Origin: a bacterium
GTDB lineage: Bacteria; Cyanobacteriota; Vampirovibrionia; Gastranaerophilales; Gastranaerophilaceae
DNA: 41,289 nt
Assembly (NCBI GenBank): GCA_017433195.1
Contig: JAFRHR010000035.1
Coordinates: 1 to 41,289 of the forward strand
Reading direction: 5' to 3'
In this document: one piece after another, positions 16,250-25,968 of the stretch
Numbering within the stretch: position 1 is the first letter of the stretch
How the letters are laid out: the number at the start of each line of letters is the position of its first letter
Program-made: the position numbers and the translations under genes
Notes under the pieces: model-generated
The model's input: only the letters and a program-made list of their open reading frames with translations
The model's database searches: none
Told to the model about the DNA's origin: nothing

Positions 16250-17890
16250 ATGAAGAAATTTAGTTTTTTTAATAAGTATTATGATCCAATTATGGTAATA
16301 GAAGGCAAAGATAGCCTTGTATACACAAACAACGCTTTTAAAAGAACTTTTCCGGATTTTACCGATTTAAAAAGATTTGAACACAAACTAAATTACGAAA
16401 TTTGCCCGCTCGACATATCGGACGACACAATTTCACCGATTTCACAGGCAATCGCATCAAAGCAAAATTTCAGCACTTTTGTAACATATCAAAATTTGCA
16501 AAACGAATATCTGTATTTCACAATAAACGCAGAGAAAAAAGGCAACTACACAATAATCGTTTTCAACGATTTAAGTAACTCTGTAAAATACCAAAACCTT
16601 TTAAATAAGTATCAGCAGCTTGAAATTGAATGCAGCAACCTAAAACAGGAAAATAGCTCTCTTTTAAAAGCAAAAGACAAAACTCAGGCGCAAGCTCTGA
16701 AATTGGTACTTGTAAACAAAATGCTCAATATAATCAGAGAATCTATTGATGCTGACAAAATAATAAAATCAATACTTAAAGAACTTTCACTGACCTTCGG
16801 TACTTTCGATGCATATTACGTTTCTTACGAAAACAAAAAATACAGAATAACAGTTACTACAAAAAGAAAAAAAGAAGAATTTATAACCTTTGACGAACAG
16901 GTTCAAAAAAGCATAGACAGAAATGAAATATCAGATACTGTCTGCCTTAAAGAATACACAGAAGCAACACCATTTAAAGAACCGGTGCAAAGACTTGTTG
17001 TCCCGATAAAATATCTTAACAAACTTTTGGGCGTAATAATACTTCTTTCAAGACAAAAAAGAAAATCAGATTCTGAGCATGATATTTTGGAAAATATAGC
17101 AATACAATTAGGTATCGCAATTGTTCAGGCGGAATTATATGAAAAGAACGCAAAAAACGTAAAAGAATTGCAGGAGACACTGAAAGAGCTGAAAGAGACA
17201 CAATTAAAACTTGTAAACACAGAAAAAATGGCATCTTTGGGACAATTGATAGCTGGTGTTGCGCATGAAATAAATACCCCTGTAGCATCAATAAAATCAA
17301 ACAACGAGATAATCAAAAAACTTATAACAAAAATTGAAAGCGAAAATATACAAAAAATTCTGACCGAAATTAACGACATAGATAAAGAAGCCATCAGCAG
17401 AATAAGTAAACTCGTTATTTCATTAAAGAAATTTATAAGGCTTGATGAAGCGGAATTACAGGAAGCGGATATTAACGAAGAATTAAATATAACACTAAAT
17501 TTAATAAGGCATGAAACCAAAAACAGAATTGAAGTTATCAGAAACTACGGCAAAAGCCACCTTATAAAATGTTATCCGGGGGCTTTAAACCACGTATTTA
17601 TGAATATTCTTGTAAACGCAACTCAGGCAATAGAAGGCAAAGGCACAATAACAATAACAACAGAATACTATGATGACAGAGTTGTTATTAAGATAAAAGA
17701 TACCGGAAAAGGCATCAAAAACACCAAGAAAATTTTCGATGCAGGCTACACGACAAAGGGCGTAGGAGTCGGAACAGGGCTTGGGCTTGCTATTGCTGCA
17801 CAAAGTATAGAAAAACACAATGGAACAATAGATGTTAACAGTGTGGTCGGAAAAGGAAGCGAATTTGTTATTACTATCCCAAGTGAGTAA
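16250..17890 (+). CDS. Cytoplasmic PAS-GAF hybrid sensor histidine kinase
   Basis: 546 residues from the ATG at 16250; the earlier in-frame ATG at 16199 lies in the secY terminator. No membrane helix, so the sensor is soluble. Order: PAS-like domain (about 1-115), coiled coil (about 120-165), GAF-like domain (about 170-310), coiled linker (LQETLKELKETQLKL), HisKA with H-box MASLGQLIAGVAHEINTPVA (phospho-acceptor His339), then HATPase with N-box NILVNATQAI, G1 IKDTGKGI and G2 GVGTGLGLAIA. All catalytic motifs are intact. No response regulator is adjacent, so it is an orphan kinase whose partner is elsewhere. No SD; two TATAAT boxes (16219-16224, 16228-16233) lie 16-25 bases upstream. Confidence 0.92.
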   Translation: MKKFSFFNKYYDPIMVIEGKDSLVYTNNAFKRTFPDFTDLKRFEHKLNYEICPLDISDDTISPISQAIASKQNFSTFVTYQNLQNEYLYFTINAEKKGNYTIIVFNDLSNSVKYQNLLNKYQQLEIECSNLKQENSSLLKAKDKTQAQALKLVLVNKMLNIIRESIDADKIIKSILKELSLTFGTFDAYYVSYENKKYRITVTTKRKKEEFITFDEQVQKSIDRNEISDTVCLKEYTEATPFKEPVQRLVVPIKYLNKLLGVIILLSRQKRKSDSEHDILENIAIQLGIAIVQAELYEKNAKNVKELQETLKELKETQLKLVNTEKMASLGQLIAGVAHEINTPVASIKSNNEIIKKLITKIESENIQKILTEINDIDKEAISRISKLVISLKKFIRLDEAELQEADINEELNITLNLIRHETKNRIEVIRNYGKSHLIKCYPGALNHVFMNILVNATQAIEGKGTITITTEYYDDRVVIKIKDTGKGIKNTKKIFDAGYTTKGVGVGTGLGLAIAAQSIEKHNGTIDVNSVVGKGSEFVITIPSE

Positions 17891-18198
17891 TATATATTAA
17901 GAAATGTTACAATAATACCATGCCAAAAGCGACATTCTGACAAGGTTTTAAAATTTTACTATAAAGTGTCATATATACATTTATTAAAGGATACGAAAGT
18001 AATATTAAATATGTTATATTGTAAATATAAAGTGTCGCTTTTACCCTTAATAAGCGGAACTCGGTAGAAAAAGTGAAAGGAAATTTGTTACATAACTTAA
18101 ACAAAAACATTTAAAAAAGCAATTATTAAAAAAAATTTGTTTTTATATAGATGTGTAGATAATGTTGTTTAATATATTTTATGTCGGAGGTAACGTGT
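17891..18198. other. Intergenic region with repeated GTGTC-type motifs
   Basis: This 308-base stretch holds no convincing gene or RNA. It does hold an 11-base direct repeat, TATAAAGTGTC, at 17960-17970 and 18026-18036. It also holds an inverted relation between AAAAGCGACA (17925-17934) and TGTCGCTTTT (18033-18042). The motif therefore appears three times in mixed orientation, as expected for a regulator binding array or a long-range hairpin upstream of the HEAT-repeat gene. Confidence 0.5.
18137..18165 (+). promoter_or_regulatory. Possible promoter of the HEAT-repeat gene
   Basis: TTGTTT (18137-18142), a 17-base spacer and TAATGT (18160-18165). Predicted start near 18172-18178, leaving a leader of about 20-25 bases with SD CGGAGG. 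The -10 match is moderate. Confidence 0.4.
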
Positions 18199-19053
18199 AT
18201 GACAATTACTGTTAGTAGCAAGAAAAAACAAGTAAAAAAATCTTTTGATGAATTACTCAACGATTTAAGAATGAGCAGTTCAGAAAAAGTTCGTTATAAT
18301 GCCGCAAGAGTTCTCGGCGAAATAGGTGATTCCAAAGCCGTAGAACCGTTAATAGATGTTTTAAGAAATGACAAAAACGGATCTGTAAGATTATATGCAG
18401 CAAGAGCACTCGGGGAATTAGGTGACTCTAAGGCAACTGAATTTTTAATTGAATCATTACGTGAAGACAGAAACGTTGATGTAAGAGTAAGAGCTGCAAG
18501 AGCATTAGGTCGCTTGGGCGGTGCAATTGTTGTTGAACCGTTAGTTGAAGCTTTAAATGACGAAAATCCTCAGGTTTGCGTTACCGCTACTGACGCATTA
18601 ATTGAAATTGGGGATGTCGCTACCGATGCTTTATTAAACTCATTAGATCACGAAAAAGTTAATGTAAGATGCGATGCTACAAGAGCATTAGGCGAAATCG
18701 GAAACAAAAAAGCAGTTGATAAGATTATTAATATGCTGTATGACGAATGGGTTAACGTACGAATTTACGCCGTAACTTCATTAGGTAAATTAAACGATAC
18801 AAAAGCAGTTCCTGCATTGATTGAAGTTATGAAGAACCATTCCGAAAATGAGTTAGTGAGAGCCGGTGCAGCAGCAGCATTAGGGGTATTAAGAGATCAA
18901 AGAGCACTTCTTCCGTTAAGAGAACTTATAATGGAAGCCGAAGAATTAGGTGAACTTGAAGATACAGCACTTAAGTCATTCAAGAAGATAATGGCTGCTA
19001 ACTGGCAGTCAATACCGGGTGCTGCTCCTCAAAAGAAACCCGCTGCAGTATAA
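18199..19053 (+). CDS. HEAT-repeat (PBS lyase-like) scaffold protein
   Basis: 284 residues from the ATG at 18199, with GGAGG 8 bases upstream (an upstream in-frame ATG at 18181 precedes the SD). About seven to eight HEAT repeats of 31-33 residues, each near the consensus VRxxAARALGELGDxxAVxPLIxxL, run from about residue 20 to 265. The tail is Pro/Ala/Lys-rich. This repeat type includes phycobilisome lyases (CpcE/NblB-like), but with no phycobilisome genes here a general protein-protein scaffold is likelier. Soluble, no signal peptide. Monocistronic, ending in a terminator shared with the opposing gene. Confidence 0.9.
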   Translation: MTITVSSKKKQVKKSFDELLNDLRMSSSEKVRYNAARVLGEIGDSKAVEPLIDVLRNDKNGSVRLYAARALGELGDSKATEFLIESLREDRNVDVRVRAARALGRLGGAIVVEPLVEALNDENPQVCVTATDALIEIGDVATDALLNSLDHEKVNVRCDATRALGEIGNKKAVDKIINMLYDEWVNVRIYAVTSLGKLNDTKAVPALIEVMKNHSENELVRAGAAAALGVLRDQRALLPLRELIMEAEELGELEDTALKSFKKIMAANWQSIPGAAPQKKPAAV

Positions 19054-19080
19054 TTTATAAACTGCAATTAAAGATTTAAA

Positions 19081-19115
19081 AAAAAGAGAAATTAAAAATT
19101 AATTTCTCTTTTTTG
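19081..19115. terminator. Bidirectional terminator between convergent genes
   Basis: Perfect 15-bp stem (19081-19095 with 19099-19113), 3-base AAA loop, A run on the left and T run on the right. It can serve the HEAT gene and the convergent secreted-protein gene. Confidence 0.88.
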
Positions 19116-19119
19116 TATA

Positions 19120-19731
19120 TTAATAAGTTGATCTCTTCATTATTGTTTTGCCTTCTTTGTCATAGAAGTTTTTCTTATACCAGAGACCTTTGAACTCACC
19201 CTTTGGAGTAAACACATACTGACATTCTTTTGATACAAAATAAATTGCGCCCGCCATTTTGCCGTTTATTCTGTACTGTCTTGAATAGTACGGAAAATCA
19301 GGATACGGGCCGTAAATATAATCAACGTATCTCAGATGTCCCAAAGCATCATAGTAATAATTTTTCATTAAATCGTCTTTATACTGAATGCCGTACATAT
19401 ACATTCTTGTAGATTTAGGAGGATAAAATGCCGCCAAGTTAACATTTCCCCATTCTTTACGTCCCGCAGCAGCAGCATAATAGTGTTCCTTAACTAATTT
19501 ATCTTTCAGCAAATCTTTATACTGAGCTTTAAACTCTTTCTTTTGGTATTTAATAACACATTCATTACCAAACAGGATAGAATAAATCTGAGCAATGCTG
19601 CTGTCTCTTTCGGTTTGGGTTAATTTATCCCAGTTGTATTCAACATTTCCGTAATAGAAATCCTCATAATCGGCAAATACTGCCAACTGAGTGATAAATA
19701 AAGCAAATAAAAATATAAATATCTTCTTCAT
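19120..19731 (-). CDS. Secreted protein of unknown function
   Basis: 203 residues from the ATG at 19729-19731; the longer open frame upstream lies within mnmG on the other strand. A clear signal peptide ([20 protein letters not shown]) precedes a mature region rich in Tyr, Lys and Trp. The C-terminal half carries short G-x-Y/W turns ([37 protein letters not shown]) reminiscent of MORN-2-like beta hairpins; I would not assign a family. No SD. A minus-strand TATAAT (19739-19744) ends 7 bases before the ATG, so it is likely leaderless, divergent from mnmG. Confidence 0.8.
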   Translation of the reverse strand: MKKIFIFLFALFITQLAVFADYEDFYYGNVEYNWDKLTQTERDSSIAQIYSILFGNECVIKYQKKEFKAQYKDLLKDKLVKEHYYAAAAGRKEWGNVNLAAFYPPKSTRMYMYGIQYKDDLMKNYYYDALGHLRYVDYIYGPYPDFPYYSRQYRINGKMAGAIYFVSKECQYVFTPKGEFKGLWYKKNFYDKEGKTIMKRSTY

Positions 19732-19738
19732 AGAAATA

Positions 19739-19767
19739 ATTATAACACATAAATTTTGTACTATAAT
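19739..19767. promoter_or_regulatory. Symmetric divergent promoter pair, leaderless both ways
   Basis: Plus-strand TATAAT at 19762-19767 ends 7 bases before the mnmG ATG. Minus-strand TATAAT at 19739-19744 ends 7 bases before the ATG of the secreted-protein gene. They are 17 bases apart, so each -10 occupies the -35 position of the other. Confidence 0.65.
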
Positions 19768-19774
19768 AAATGTT

Positions 19775-21652
19775 ATGAGTATTATCGATAATAAATTTGA
19801 CGTCATAGTAGTCGGAGCGGGACACGCCGGAATTGAAGCGGCAATTGCGCCTGCAAAACTCGGCATGAAAGTTTTATTATGCAGTTTAAATATCGATAAC
19901 ATCGGCTTAATGCCCTGCAACCCCGCTATCGGAGGGCCTGCTAAATCAACTCTTGTCAGTGAAATAGATGCGTTAGGCGGAGTTATGGGTGAAGCCGCAG
20001 ATGCGACTTACGTTCAGATGAAAGTTTTAAATTCATCAAAAGGACCTGCAGTAAGAGCATTAAGAGCACAGTCCGACAAAAAAGAATATATGAAATACAT
20101 GAGAGATTTACTCGAAAGTTTCGATAATATCTCACTCAGACAGGCATGCATTACGGAACTTCTCTGTGAAAACGGGGAAGTAACAGGTGTTGTTGATGAA
20201 TTTGGAATAACTTATTATGCAGGAGCAGTAATTTTAACGACAGGGACATCACTTGACGGAAGAATTTTTGTAGGGCTTAAATCATACAGAGCAGGACGTT
20301 TGGGAGAGATGCCTGCTATCGGGCTTTCTGATTCTCTCAGAAGCCACGGACTAACACTTGGCAAACTCAAAACAGGAACACCTCCGAGAGTTGATAAGAG
20401 AACTATTGATTATTCAAAAATGACAATACAGCCGGGGGACGAAGAATTAACTTTTTATTCCTTTAAGCCTAACCGTCCGATAAGACCGCAGGTTCCCTGC
20501 TATCTTACAAGAACAAACGAAAAGACACACGAAATAATAAAGAGTAATTTAGACAAATCACCTATGTATCAAGGTTTGATAAAAGGGAAAGGGCCGAGAT
20601 ACTGCCCGTCTATTGAGGATAAGATAATAAGATTCGCTTCAAACCCGTCACACCATATATTTATCGAACCTGAAGGTTTGAATACGTATGAAGTTTATAT
20701 TCAGGGATTTTCAAGCAGTCTTCCTGCCGATGTTCAGGTACAAATGTTAAGAACTCTGCCGGGACTCGAAAACGCACACATAATTAAACCCGCCTATGCG
20801 GTTGAATACGATTATGTTCCGGCAATTCAGACTCAGCACTCGCTCATGAGTAAAAAAATCAAAGGTTTATTCCTCGCAGGTCAGATTAACGGAACAAGCG
20901 GTTATGAAGAAGCGGCGGCACAAGGTTTAATAGCAGGAATTAATGCTTATAACTACCTTAACGGAAGTGAACCGGTTGAACTTTCGAGAATTTCTTCATA
21001 CACGGGAACTTTAATCGACGATTTGGTAACAAAAGACATTGAAGAACCATACAGAATGCTGCCCTCACGTTCAGAATACCGCTTAATTTTAAGACAGGAT
21101 AATGCAGATGAAAGATTGACCGAATTAGGACACAAAATCGGGCTTATTGACGATACTCAATACAATTTGTTCCTTGAAAAACAAAGACAAATCCAAGAAG
21201 GTATTGAAATTCTGAAAACCCAAAAAGTATCCGCAACGGAAGAAGTTAATGAAATTCTTGCTGAATACGGGGACCATATCGAAAGAGGAATGAATTTACA
21301 CGATTTATTAAAACACCCGAATATCGATATTAAAACAATTCAGAAATTACAGGAAAAATTTATAAGCGATAATCAAATGAAAGACTTTATGCCGAGTGTT
21401 TACCCCCAATTAGAAATTTTGATAAAATATGGCGGTTACATAAAAAGGCAAAATATGCAGGCAGATAATGCTGATAAATTAGAAAAAATAAGAATACCCG
21501 ACAACATAAACTTTATGGAATTACAGCACATTTCGACGGAAACAAAAGAAAAATTGGATAAAATCCGTCCGAAAACACTTGCGCAGGCTTCCCGTATTGG
21601 CGGAGTAAAACCCGCAGACATTTCCGTTTTGATGGTTATGTTAGGCAAATAA
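19775..21652 (+). CDS. mnmG: tRNA uridine-5-carboxymethylaminomethyl modification enzyme MnmG
   Basis: 625 residues, standard length. With MnmE it installs the cmnm group at C5 of wobble U34 in tRNAs, using FAD and a folate-derived one-carbon unit. FAD-binding [14 protein letters not shown] (residues 10-23), then [52 protein letters not shown] and the C-terminal [17 protein letters not shown]. The ATG at 19775 is the conserved start; the frame is open further upstream but that would run through the divergent promoter. No SD. Confidence 0.98.
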   Translation: MSIIDNKFDVIVVGAGHAGIEAAIAPAKLGMKVLLCSLNIDNIGLMPCNPAIGGPAKSTLVSEIDALGGVMGEAADATYVQMKVLNSSKGPAVRALRAQSDKKEYMKYMRDLLESFDNISLRQACITELLCENGEVTGVVDEFGITYYAGAVILTTGTSLDGRIFVGLKSYRAGRLGEMPAIGLSDSLRSHGLTLGKLKTGTPPRVDKRTIDYSKMTIQPGDEELTFYSFKPNRPIRPQVPCYLTRTNEKTHEIIKSNLDKSPMYQGLIKGKGPRYCPSIEDKIIRFASNPSHHIFIEPEGLNTYEVYIQGFSSSLPADVQVQMLRTLPGLENAHIIKPAYAVEYDYVPAIQTQHSLMSKKIKGLFLAGQINGTSGYEEAAAQGLIAGINAYNYLNGSEPVELSRISSYTGTLIDDLVTKDIEEPYRMLPSRSEYRLILRQDNADERLTELGHKIGLIDDTQYNLFLEKQRQIQEGIEILKTQKVSATEEVNEILAEYGDHIERGMNLHDLLKHPNIDIKTIQKLQEKFISDNQMKDFMPSVYPQLEILIKYGGYIKRQNMQADNADKLEKIRIPDNINFMELQHISTETKEKLDKIRPKTLAQASRIGGVKPADISVLMVMLGK

Positions 21653-21679
21653 GGATAAAGTCCTCTGTTTTATTTACAC

Positions 21680-23395
21680 CTACATTTTTTCGGGAGCAGT
21701 AACGGCAAGTATATCCAATGCAGTTTTTAGAACTGTTTTTACTGCTTTCACAAGCGCAAGTCTGTATAAAGTAGTTTCTTTATCATCAGAGAGAACTCTG
21801 TTTGCATTGTAGAAAGAGTGGAAATCGCTTGCAAGTTCCTGTGCATATCTGCAAATTGTATAAACAGTTCTGTTTTCTGCTGAAAGCGAAATAACCGTTT
21901 CAAATTCCTCTAACTTCAAAATCAGTTTCTTAACTGACGGATTAATTTCGTCATTAACATCTTTAAAGCGTTGTTCTAACGAATTTAATTCATCAGCTGA
22001 CAAGAACGGAGGAAGTTTTTCACCTGTTTCCTGATTAACTCTTTCCGCAACGGCATTTCTTAAAATTGAACAAGCTCTTGCATGAGCGTACTGAACATAA
22101 AATACAGGGTTTTCGTCAGTTGATTTTTTAGCTAATTCAATATCAAAGTCGAGTGTAACATCGATATTTCTCATACACATCCAAAATCTTGTCGCATCGA
22201 CACCGACTTCTTCTATCAAATCATCAAGAGTAACCATATTGCGGCGTTTGCCCATTCTGACTTCTTCACCGTTTACGATTAAGTTAACCAACTGTCCCAA
22301 AAGAACTTCGAGTTTATTTGAATCGTAACCGAGAGCCTCTAATGAAGCCTTAACCCTTGCAATATAGCCATGGTGGTCTGCCCCCCAGATATTAATCATT
22401 CGGTCAAAACCTCTGTTAAGTTTATCTGCGTGGTATGCAATATCAGCCGTCAGATAAGTATTTGAGCCATCCGCTTTTTTAATTACTCTGTCCTGATCAT
22501 CGCCGTATTCTGACGATTTAAACCACATTGCGCCATCCTGTTCGTAAAGTTTGCCGCTCTCTTTCAGAAGATTAAAGCATTTTTCAACTTTTCCCGAATT
22601 GTGCAAATCGAGTTCCGAATAGAATTTATCAAAGTATGTTCTGAAATTTTCAAGAAGTTTCTTCTGCAATTCTTCCATTTCAAGTTTTGCAAAATCAGAC
22701 AACAATTGAACATTTTCGCATAATTCTTTTGCGTTCGGATTCTTTTCGATAAACTTTTTCGCAACAGGAATTAAATAATCGCCCGGGTAGTAATTTTTTC
22801 TTTCAACTTCGTCTGTCGGAAAATCAATCTTTTCGCCAAGTTCCTGTCTTATACGGATAGCAAGAGATTTGCCGAGTTTTTGAATCTGGCTTCCCGCATC
22901 GTTTATATAAAATTCCTGATAAACATCATGTCCATAGAATTTAAGCAAATTAGCAAGCGCACTTCCCATAGCAGCCCATCTGCCGTGCCCGATATGAAAA
23001 GGACCTGTCGGGTTTGCAGAAACGTATTCCAAAAGAATTTTTTCTTTATTGATTTTATTTGGTTTTCCGTAATTTTCTTTTGTTTCGAGAATTTTTGCGA
23101 TAACTCTTTTCAGCATATCGTCAGATATTTTAAAATTGATAAACCCGCCGATTACGTTGATTTCGTATCCGTCTTTTGATAAGTATTCACAAACGGCATT
23201 TGCAATCAAAGGCGGTGCCATTTTTGCGTTTCTTGCCAAAGAAGAAACGTTTACCGCAAAATCTCCAAATTCTGCGTTTTTCGGTTTTTCAATAATCAAA
23301 CCGCCGTCAAAACTTTCCATACCGCCGAGTTTTTTATCTTTAACGGCATTATTTATCGCATTTGTAACTTCATCTAAAAAATATTCTCTAAACAT
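21680..23395 (-). CDS. argS: Arginyl-tRNA synthetase
   Basis: 571 residues, class I synthetase charging tRNA-Arg. N-terminal Add1 domain, then the HIGH motif at residues 134-137 within SANPTGPFHIGHGRW, IWGADHHGYIARVKA, and the KMSKS-equivalent MGKRRNMVTLDDLI. The DALR anticodon-binding domain ends ILAVTAPEKM, typical of the family. Complete. The ATG follows a GAAAGAG weak SD and a minus-strand TATAAT (23427-23432), giving a leader of about 30 bases. Convergent with mnmG, divergent from mgtE. Confidence 0.97.
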   Translation of the reverse strand: MFREYFLDEVTNAINNAVKDKKLGGMESFDGGLIIEKPKNAEFGDFAVNVSSLARNAKMAPPLIANAVCEYLSKDGYEINVIGGFINFKISDDMLKRVIAKILETKENYGKPNKINKEKILLEYVSANPTGPFHIGHGRWAAMGSALANLLKFYGHDVYQEFYINDAGSQIQKLGKSLAIRIRQELGEKIDFPTDEVERKNYYPGDYLIPVAKKFIEKNPNAKELCENVQLLSDFAKLEMEELQKKLLENFRTYFDKFYSELDLHNSGKVEKCFNLLKESGKLYEQDGAMWFKSSEYGDDQDRVIKKADGSNTYLTADIAYHADKLNRGFDRMINIWGADHHGYIARVKASLEALGYDSNKLEVLLGQLVNLIVNGEEVRMGKRRNMVTLDDLIEEVGVDATRFWMCMRNIDVTLDFDIELAKKSTDENPVFYVQYAHARACSILRNAVAERVNQETGEKLPPFLSADELNSLEQRFKDVNDEINPSVKKLILKLEEFETVISLSAENRTVYTICRYAQELASDFHSFYNANRVLSDDKETTLYRLALVKAVKTVLKTALDILAVTAPEKM

Positions 23396-23426
23396 ACTCT
23401 TTCTCTTTCCGTAACTGATTAAAATA

Positions 23427-23432
23427 ATTATA
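23427..23432 (-). promoter_or_regulatory. -10 box of argS
   Basis: Perfect minus-strand TATAAT 31 bases before the argS ATG; no clear -35 is visible at 17 bases. Confidence 0.45.
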
Positions 23433-23453
23433 AACCAAAAAAATTGTTTAATA

Positions 23454-23459
23454 TATAAT
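23454..23459 (+). promoter_or_regulatory. -10 box directly before mgtE, leaderless
   Basis: Perfect TATAAT ending 6 bases before the mgtE ATG, so transcription would begin at or within the start codon. No SD and no clear -35. Confidence 0.6.
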
Positions 23460-23465
23460 ATAGTT

Positions 23466-24839
23466 ATGATTAACTTAGAGAATTCAATAGAAAGAATACG
23501 CGATTTACTTGCCGATGAGGACAGTTTAGAACATCTTCGGCAGGAACTTGACGGCTATCACTCAGCTGATTTGGCCGATATTTTTCTTGAATTAAAAAGC
23601 GATGAGCGACTTGCCTGCTTTCAGTTAATTGAGGAAGAAAAAGCTGTTGACCTTCTTGAATATTTATCCCCGCAAATTCAGGTTGAAATTCTCGGAGAAA
23701 TTGATGAAACACAGGCTTCAAGATTGATTTCAAAGATGCCTCACGATGAAGCTGCAGACGTCTTGGGGGATATGGAAGATGATGAGAGTGAAACTTATCT
23801 CGACAAATTACCTCACAAATTCTCAAGCGAATTAAGAGAACTGCTTAAATATGACGAGGACACAGCGGGCGGTCTTATGACACCTCTTGTTTTGACAGTT
23901 AATTCCGACATGACTGTTGAAAATGTAATGAAAACAATAAGAATAAAAGCAGAAAAAGACAATATGGACCTCTATTACGTCTATGTTGTTGATAAACAAA
24001 ACCACTTATTAGGCGTTGTTTCACTCAGAACACTTTTAACTTCACCGATTACACAAAACGTATCCGACATAATGTCCCGTGATATCGTAAAACTCCACGT
24101 TGATGATTACAGAGACTACATCGCAGATACTTTTATGAAATACCAGTTCAATGCATTGCCTGTAGTCGATTTATATGACAGATTAAAAGGTATTGTAACC
24201 TGGGACGATGCTCAAGACGTAATTGAAGAAGAAACAACCGAAGAGATCTACGCTTCTTCTGGTATCGCAACAGAAGTTGTTGAAGATAATATACTTTCAG
24301 GAAGTATTCTGAACGCAGTAAGAGCAAGAACCCCATGGCTTTTTATAACACTATTGGGTGAGTTTTTGGCAGTATATGTTGCAAACCATTTTGACCATGC
24401 TATTCAGGCATTGCCGATTATTGCGGTATTTATTCCATTACTTGTAGGTTTGGGCGGTAACATCGGCACACAGAGTATCACACTTATGGTCCGTGGTTTA
24501 TCAACAGGCGAAGTAACATTAAGCACCGCAGTACACCACGTTTTCCGTGAAACCTCTATAGGTTTGTTAATCGGATGTATATTCGGTTTCCTTGTAATTA
24601 TCACGACATGGGGCTGGCAGAGGAACTTTGAATTAGGATTTATTGTCGGACTTGCCATGGCAATAAACATGATGCTTGCAACAATTATCGGAACAGTTAC
24701 ACCGTTTGCACTTAAAAAAATCAAAATTGACCCCGCAGTAGCATCAGGTCCTGTAATCACAACAGCAATTGACGTAATCGGGCTTGCGGTTTATTTTGTG
24801 CTTGTTTCGGCATATTTATTTGAATGCAGAATTGCATAA
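23466..24839 (+). CDS. mgtE: Magnesium transporter MgtE
   Basis: 457 residues. Mg2+ channel gated by its own cytosolic Mg2+-sensing domains. Order: MgtE_N helical superhelix (about 5-130), two CBS domains (about 130-255, with GVVSLRTLL and FNALPVVDLYDRLKGIVTWD), plug helix, then a five-helix membrane domain (about 285-455). The pore signature is LVGLGGNIGTQSITLMVRGL. All parts are present at full length. Monocistronic, in a divergent pair with argS. Confidence 0.97.
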   Translation: MINLENSIERIRDLLADEDSLEHLRQELDGYHSADLADIFLELKSDERLACFQLIEEEKAVDLLEYLSPQIQVEILGEIDETQASRLISKMPHDEAADVLGDMEDDESETYLDKLPHKFSSELRELLKYDEDTAGGLMTPLVLTVNSDMTVENVMKTIRIKAEKDNMDLYYVYVVDKQNHLLGVVSLRTLLTSPITQNVSDIMSRDIVKLHVDDYRDYIADTFMKYQFNALPVVDLYDRLKGIVTWDDAQDVIEEETTEEIYASSGIATEVVEDNILSGSILNAVRARTPWLFITLLGEFLAVYVANHFDHAIQALPIIAVFIPLLVGLGGNIGTQSITLMVRGLSTGEVTLSTAVHHVFRETSIGLLIGCIFGFLVIITTWGWQRNFELGFIVGLAMAINMMLATIIGTVTPFALKKIKIDPAVASGPVITTAIDVIGLAVYFVLVSAYLFECRIA

Positions 24840-25001
24840 ATTGTAATGCGTACAATTAAAGTTAACTTTTGTAAATTTTATTTTCCGATTTTAGCAAAAT
24901 AATTTATTTAGCGGATTTAAAATAGTACACAGAAGGATATGCTTATATAAACGGGGACACATCACTGAGCATGTGTAGGTTATAAAAATAGAGGTAAAAA
25001 A

Positions 25002-25421
25002 ATGGTTGATAACAGAGCAGCCGGTTTTTATGGTATAGGCGGATCTTTCAATTTCAAAAGCGGAGATATTTCAGGCACAGCCGCAAAAACAAGTGACGAT
25101 AGGTCAAGTCAGGGGACAGAATACGCACCGCCGGGACAGGGAGAAGACGAAAACGAAGCAGGTTTCAGAAATGAACCATTTGTTGACCGAAGCGCACAAC
25201 TCAGAGCAACACTTAATTCACTTGCTATGATGAACGTTGCCTCTGTTATAAATTCAAAACTACCCCAAAAGACAAAGCAATTCTCGGAAATTTTGGAAGA
25301 CTCAGAACGAATTACACCTATTAAAGAAAAGTCCAAAAACAAGCATAAAAACAGTAAAGACAAAAAGAAAAAACTTAAAGTCTCCAAGAAACAGGACGAA
25401 ATAGAAGAAGCTTATTACTAA
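25002..25421 (+). CDS. Small lysine-rich protein of unknown function
   Basis: 139 residues, no family recognised. The N-terminal third is Gly/Ser-rich and disordered-looking (GFYGIGGSFNFKSGDISG). A middle helix covers about residues 65-95 (RSAQLRATLNSLAMMNVASV). A very basic stretch follows (about 108-130, KEKSKNKHKNSKDKKKKLK), then an acidic/aromatic end EEAYY. The basic tail could bind nucleic acid or membrane. SD GAGGT is 6 bases before the ATG. The 162-base upstream gap contains a short hairpin (ACACAT/ATGTGT, 24957-24976) of unknown role. The stop overlaps that of hpt. Confidence 0.7.
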   Translation: MVDNRAAGFYGIGGSFNFKSGDISGTAAKTSDDRSSQGTEYAPPGQGEDENEAGFRNEPFVDRSAQLRATLNSLAMMNVASVINSKLPQKTKQFSEILEDSERITPIKEKSKNKHKNSKDKKKKLKVSKKQDEIEEAYY

Positions 25422-25954
25422 ACCGCATTACCTATATAAGGAATGTTTCTGCAATATCCGTCAAAGTCTAAACCGTATCCTACCAAAAATACGTCATCGA
25501 CATCAAAGCCATAATAATCAGGCTTTACATCAACTTGTCTTTTGCATTTTTTATCAAGCAAAGAACAGAATTTTGTTGATTTCGTTCTGAAATTTAAAGC
25601 TATAAAATCAAGTAAAAACTTTGCGGTCAAACCTGTATCAACAATATCTTCTATAATAAGAACATTTTTATCATTCAAATCAGGAAGAGAAATATCAACG
25701 GCATTAACCTTACCGCTTGATGTCATGTTTGAACCGTAACTTGATAATCTTATAAATTCCATCTTCATAGGCATAGTGAAATTCTTTACCAAATCAACCA
25801 TAAACATAACAGAACCTTTTAAAACACATATAACAGTAACTTCTTCGCCGTTATAATACTTATCAATTTCACAGCCTAATTCTTTAATTCTTGTCTGAAG
25901 TTCCTCTTCTGAAATCAATTTATTCAATTTTAAATCTTCCAATTTTGTAACCAT
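25418..25954 (-). CDS. hpt: Hypoxanthine phosphoribosyltransferase
   Basis: 178 residues from the ATG at 25952-25954, with GAGAGG 8 bases before it; an upstream GTG in frame abuts the SD. Salvages hypoxanthine/guanine with PRPP to IMP/GMP. PRPP-binding VLIIEDIVDTGLTAKFLL, CVLKGSVMFMVDL near the N-terminus and a C-terminal FLVGYGLDFDGYCRNIPYIG match HPRT. It follows tilS by 14 bases, the tilS-hpt order also seen in Firmicutes, and is the last gene of a seven-gene minus-strand operon. Confidence 0.96.
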   Translation of the reverse strand: MVTKLEDLKLNKLISEEELQTRIKELGCEIDKYYNGEEVTVICVLKGSVMFMVDLVKNFTMPMKMEFIRLSSYGSNMTSSGKVNAVDISLPDLNDKNVLIIEDIVDTGLTAKFLLDFIALNFRTKSTKFCSLLDKKCKRQVDVKPDYYGFDVDDVFLVGYGLDFDGYCRNIPYIGNAV

Positions 25955-25968
25955 ATACAACACCTCTC

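Noticed and set aside
17925..18042. Inverted AAAAGCGACA/TGTCGCTTTT as mobile-element ends
   Set aside because: Only 10 bases, no coding content between the copies and no target-site duplication.
18011..18067. 18-codon open frame (MLYCKYKV...) in the intergenic gap
   Set aside because: No SD within reach, no family resemblance, and it overlaps the repeated motif; chance frames of this size are common in AT-rich DNA.
18199..19053. Phycobilisome lyase (CpcE-like) assignment for the HEAT protein
   Set aside because: The HEAT similarity is generic, and no phycobiliprotein or photosynthesis gene is present.
19732..19920. 63-residue N-terminal extension of the secreted protein
   Set aside because: It is antisense to the start of mnmG and would bury a clear signal peptide.
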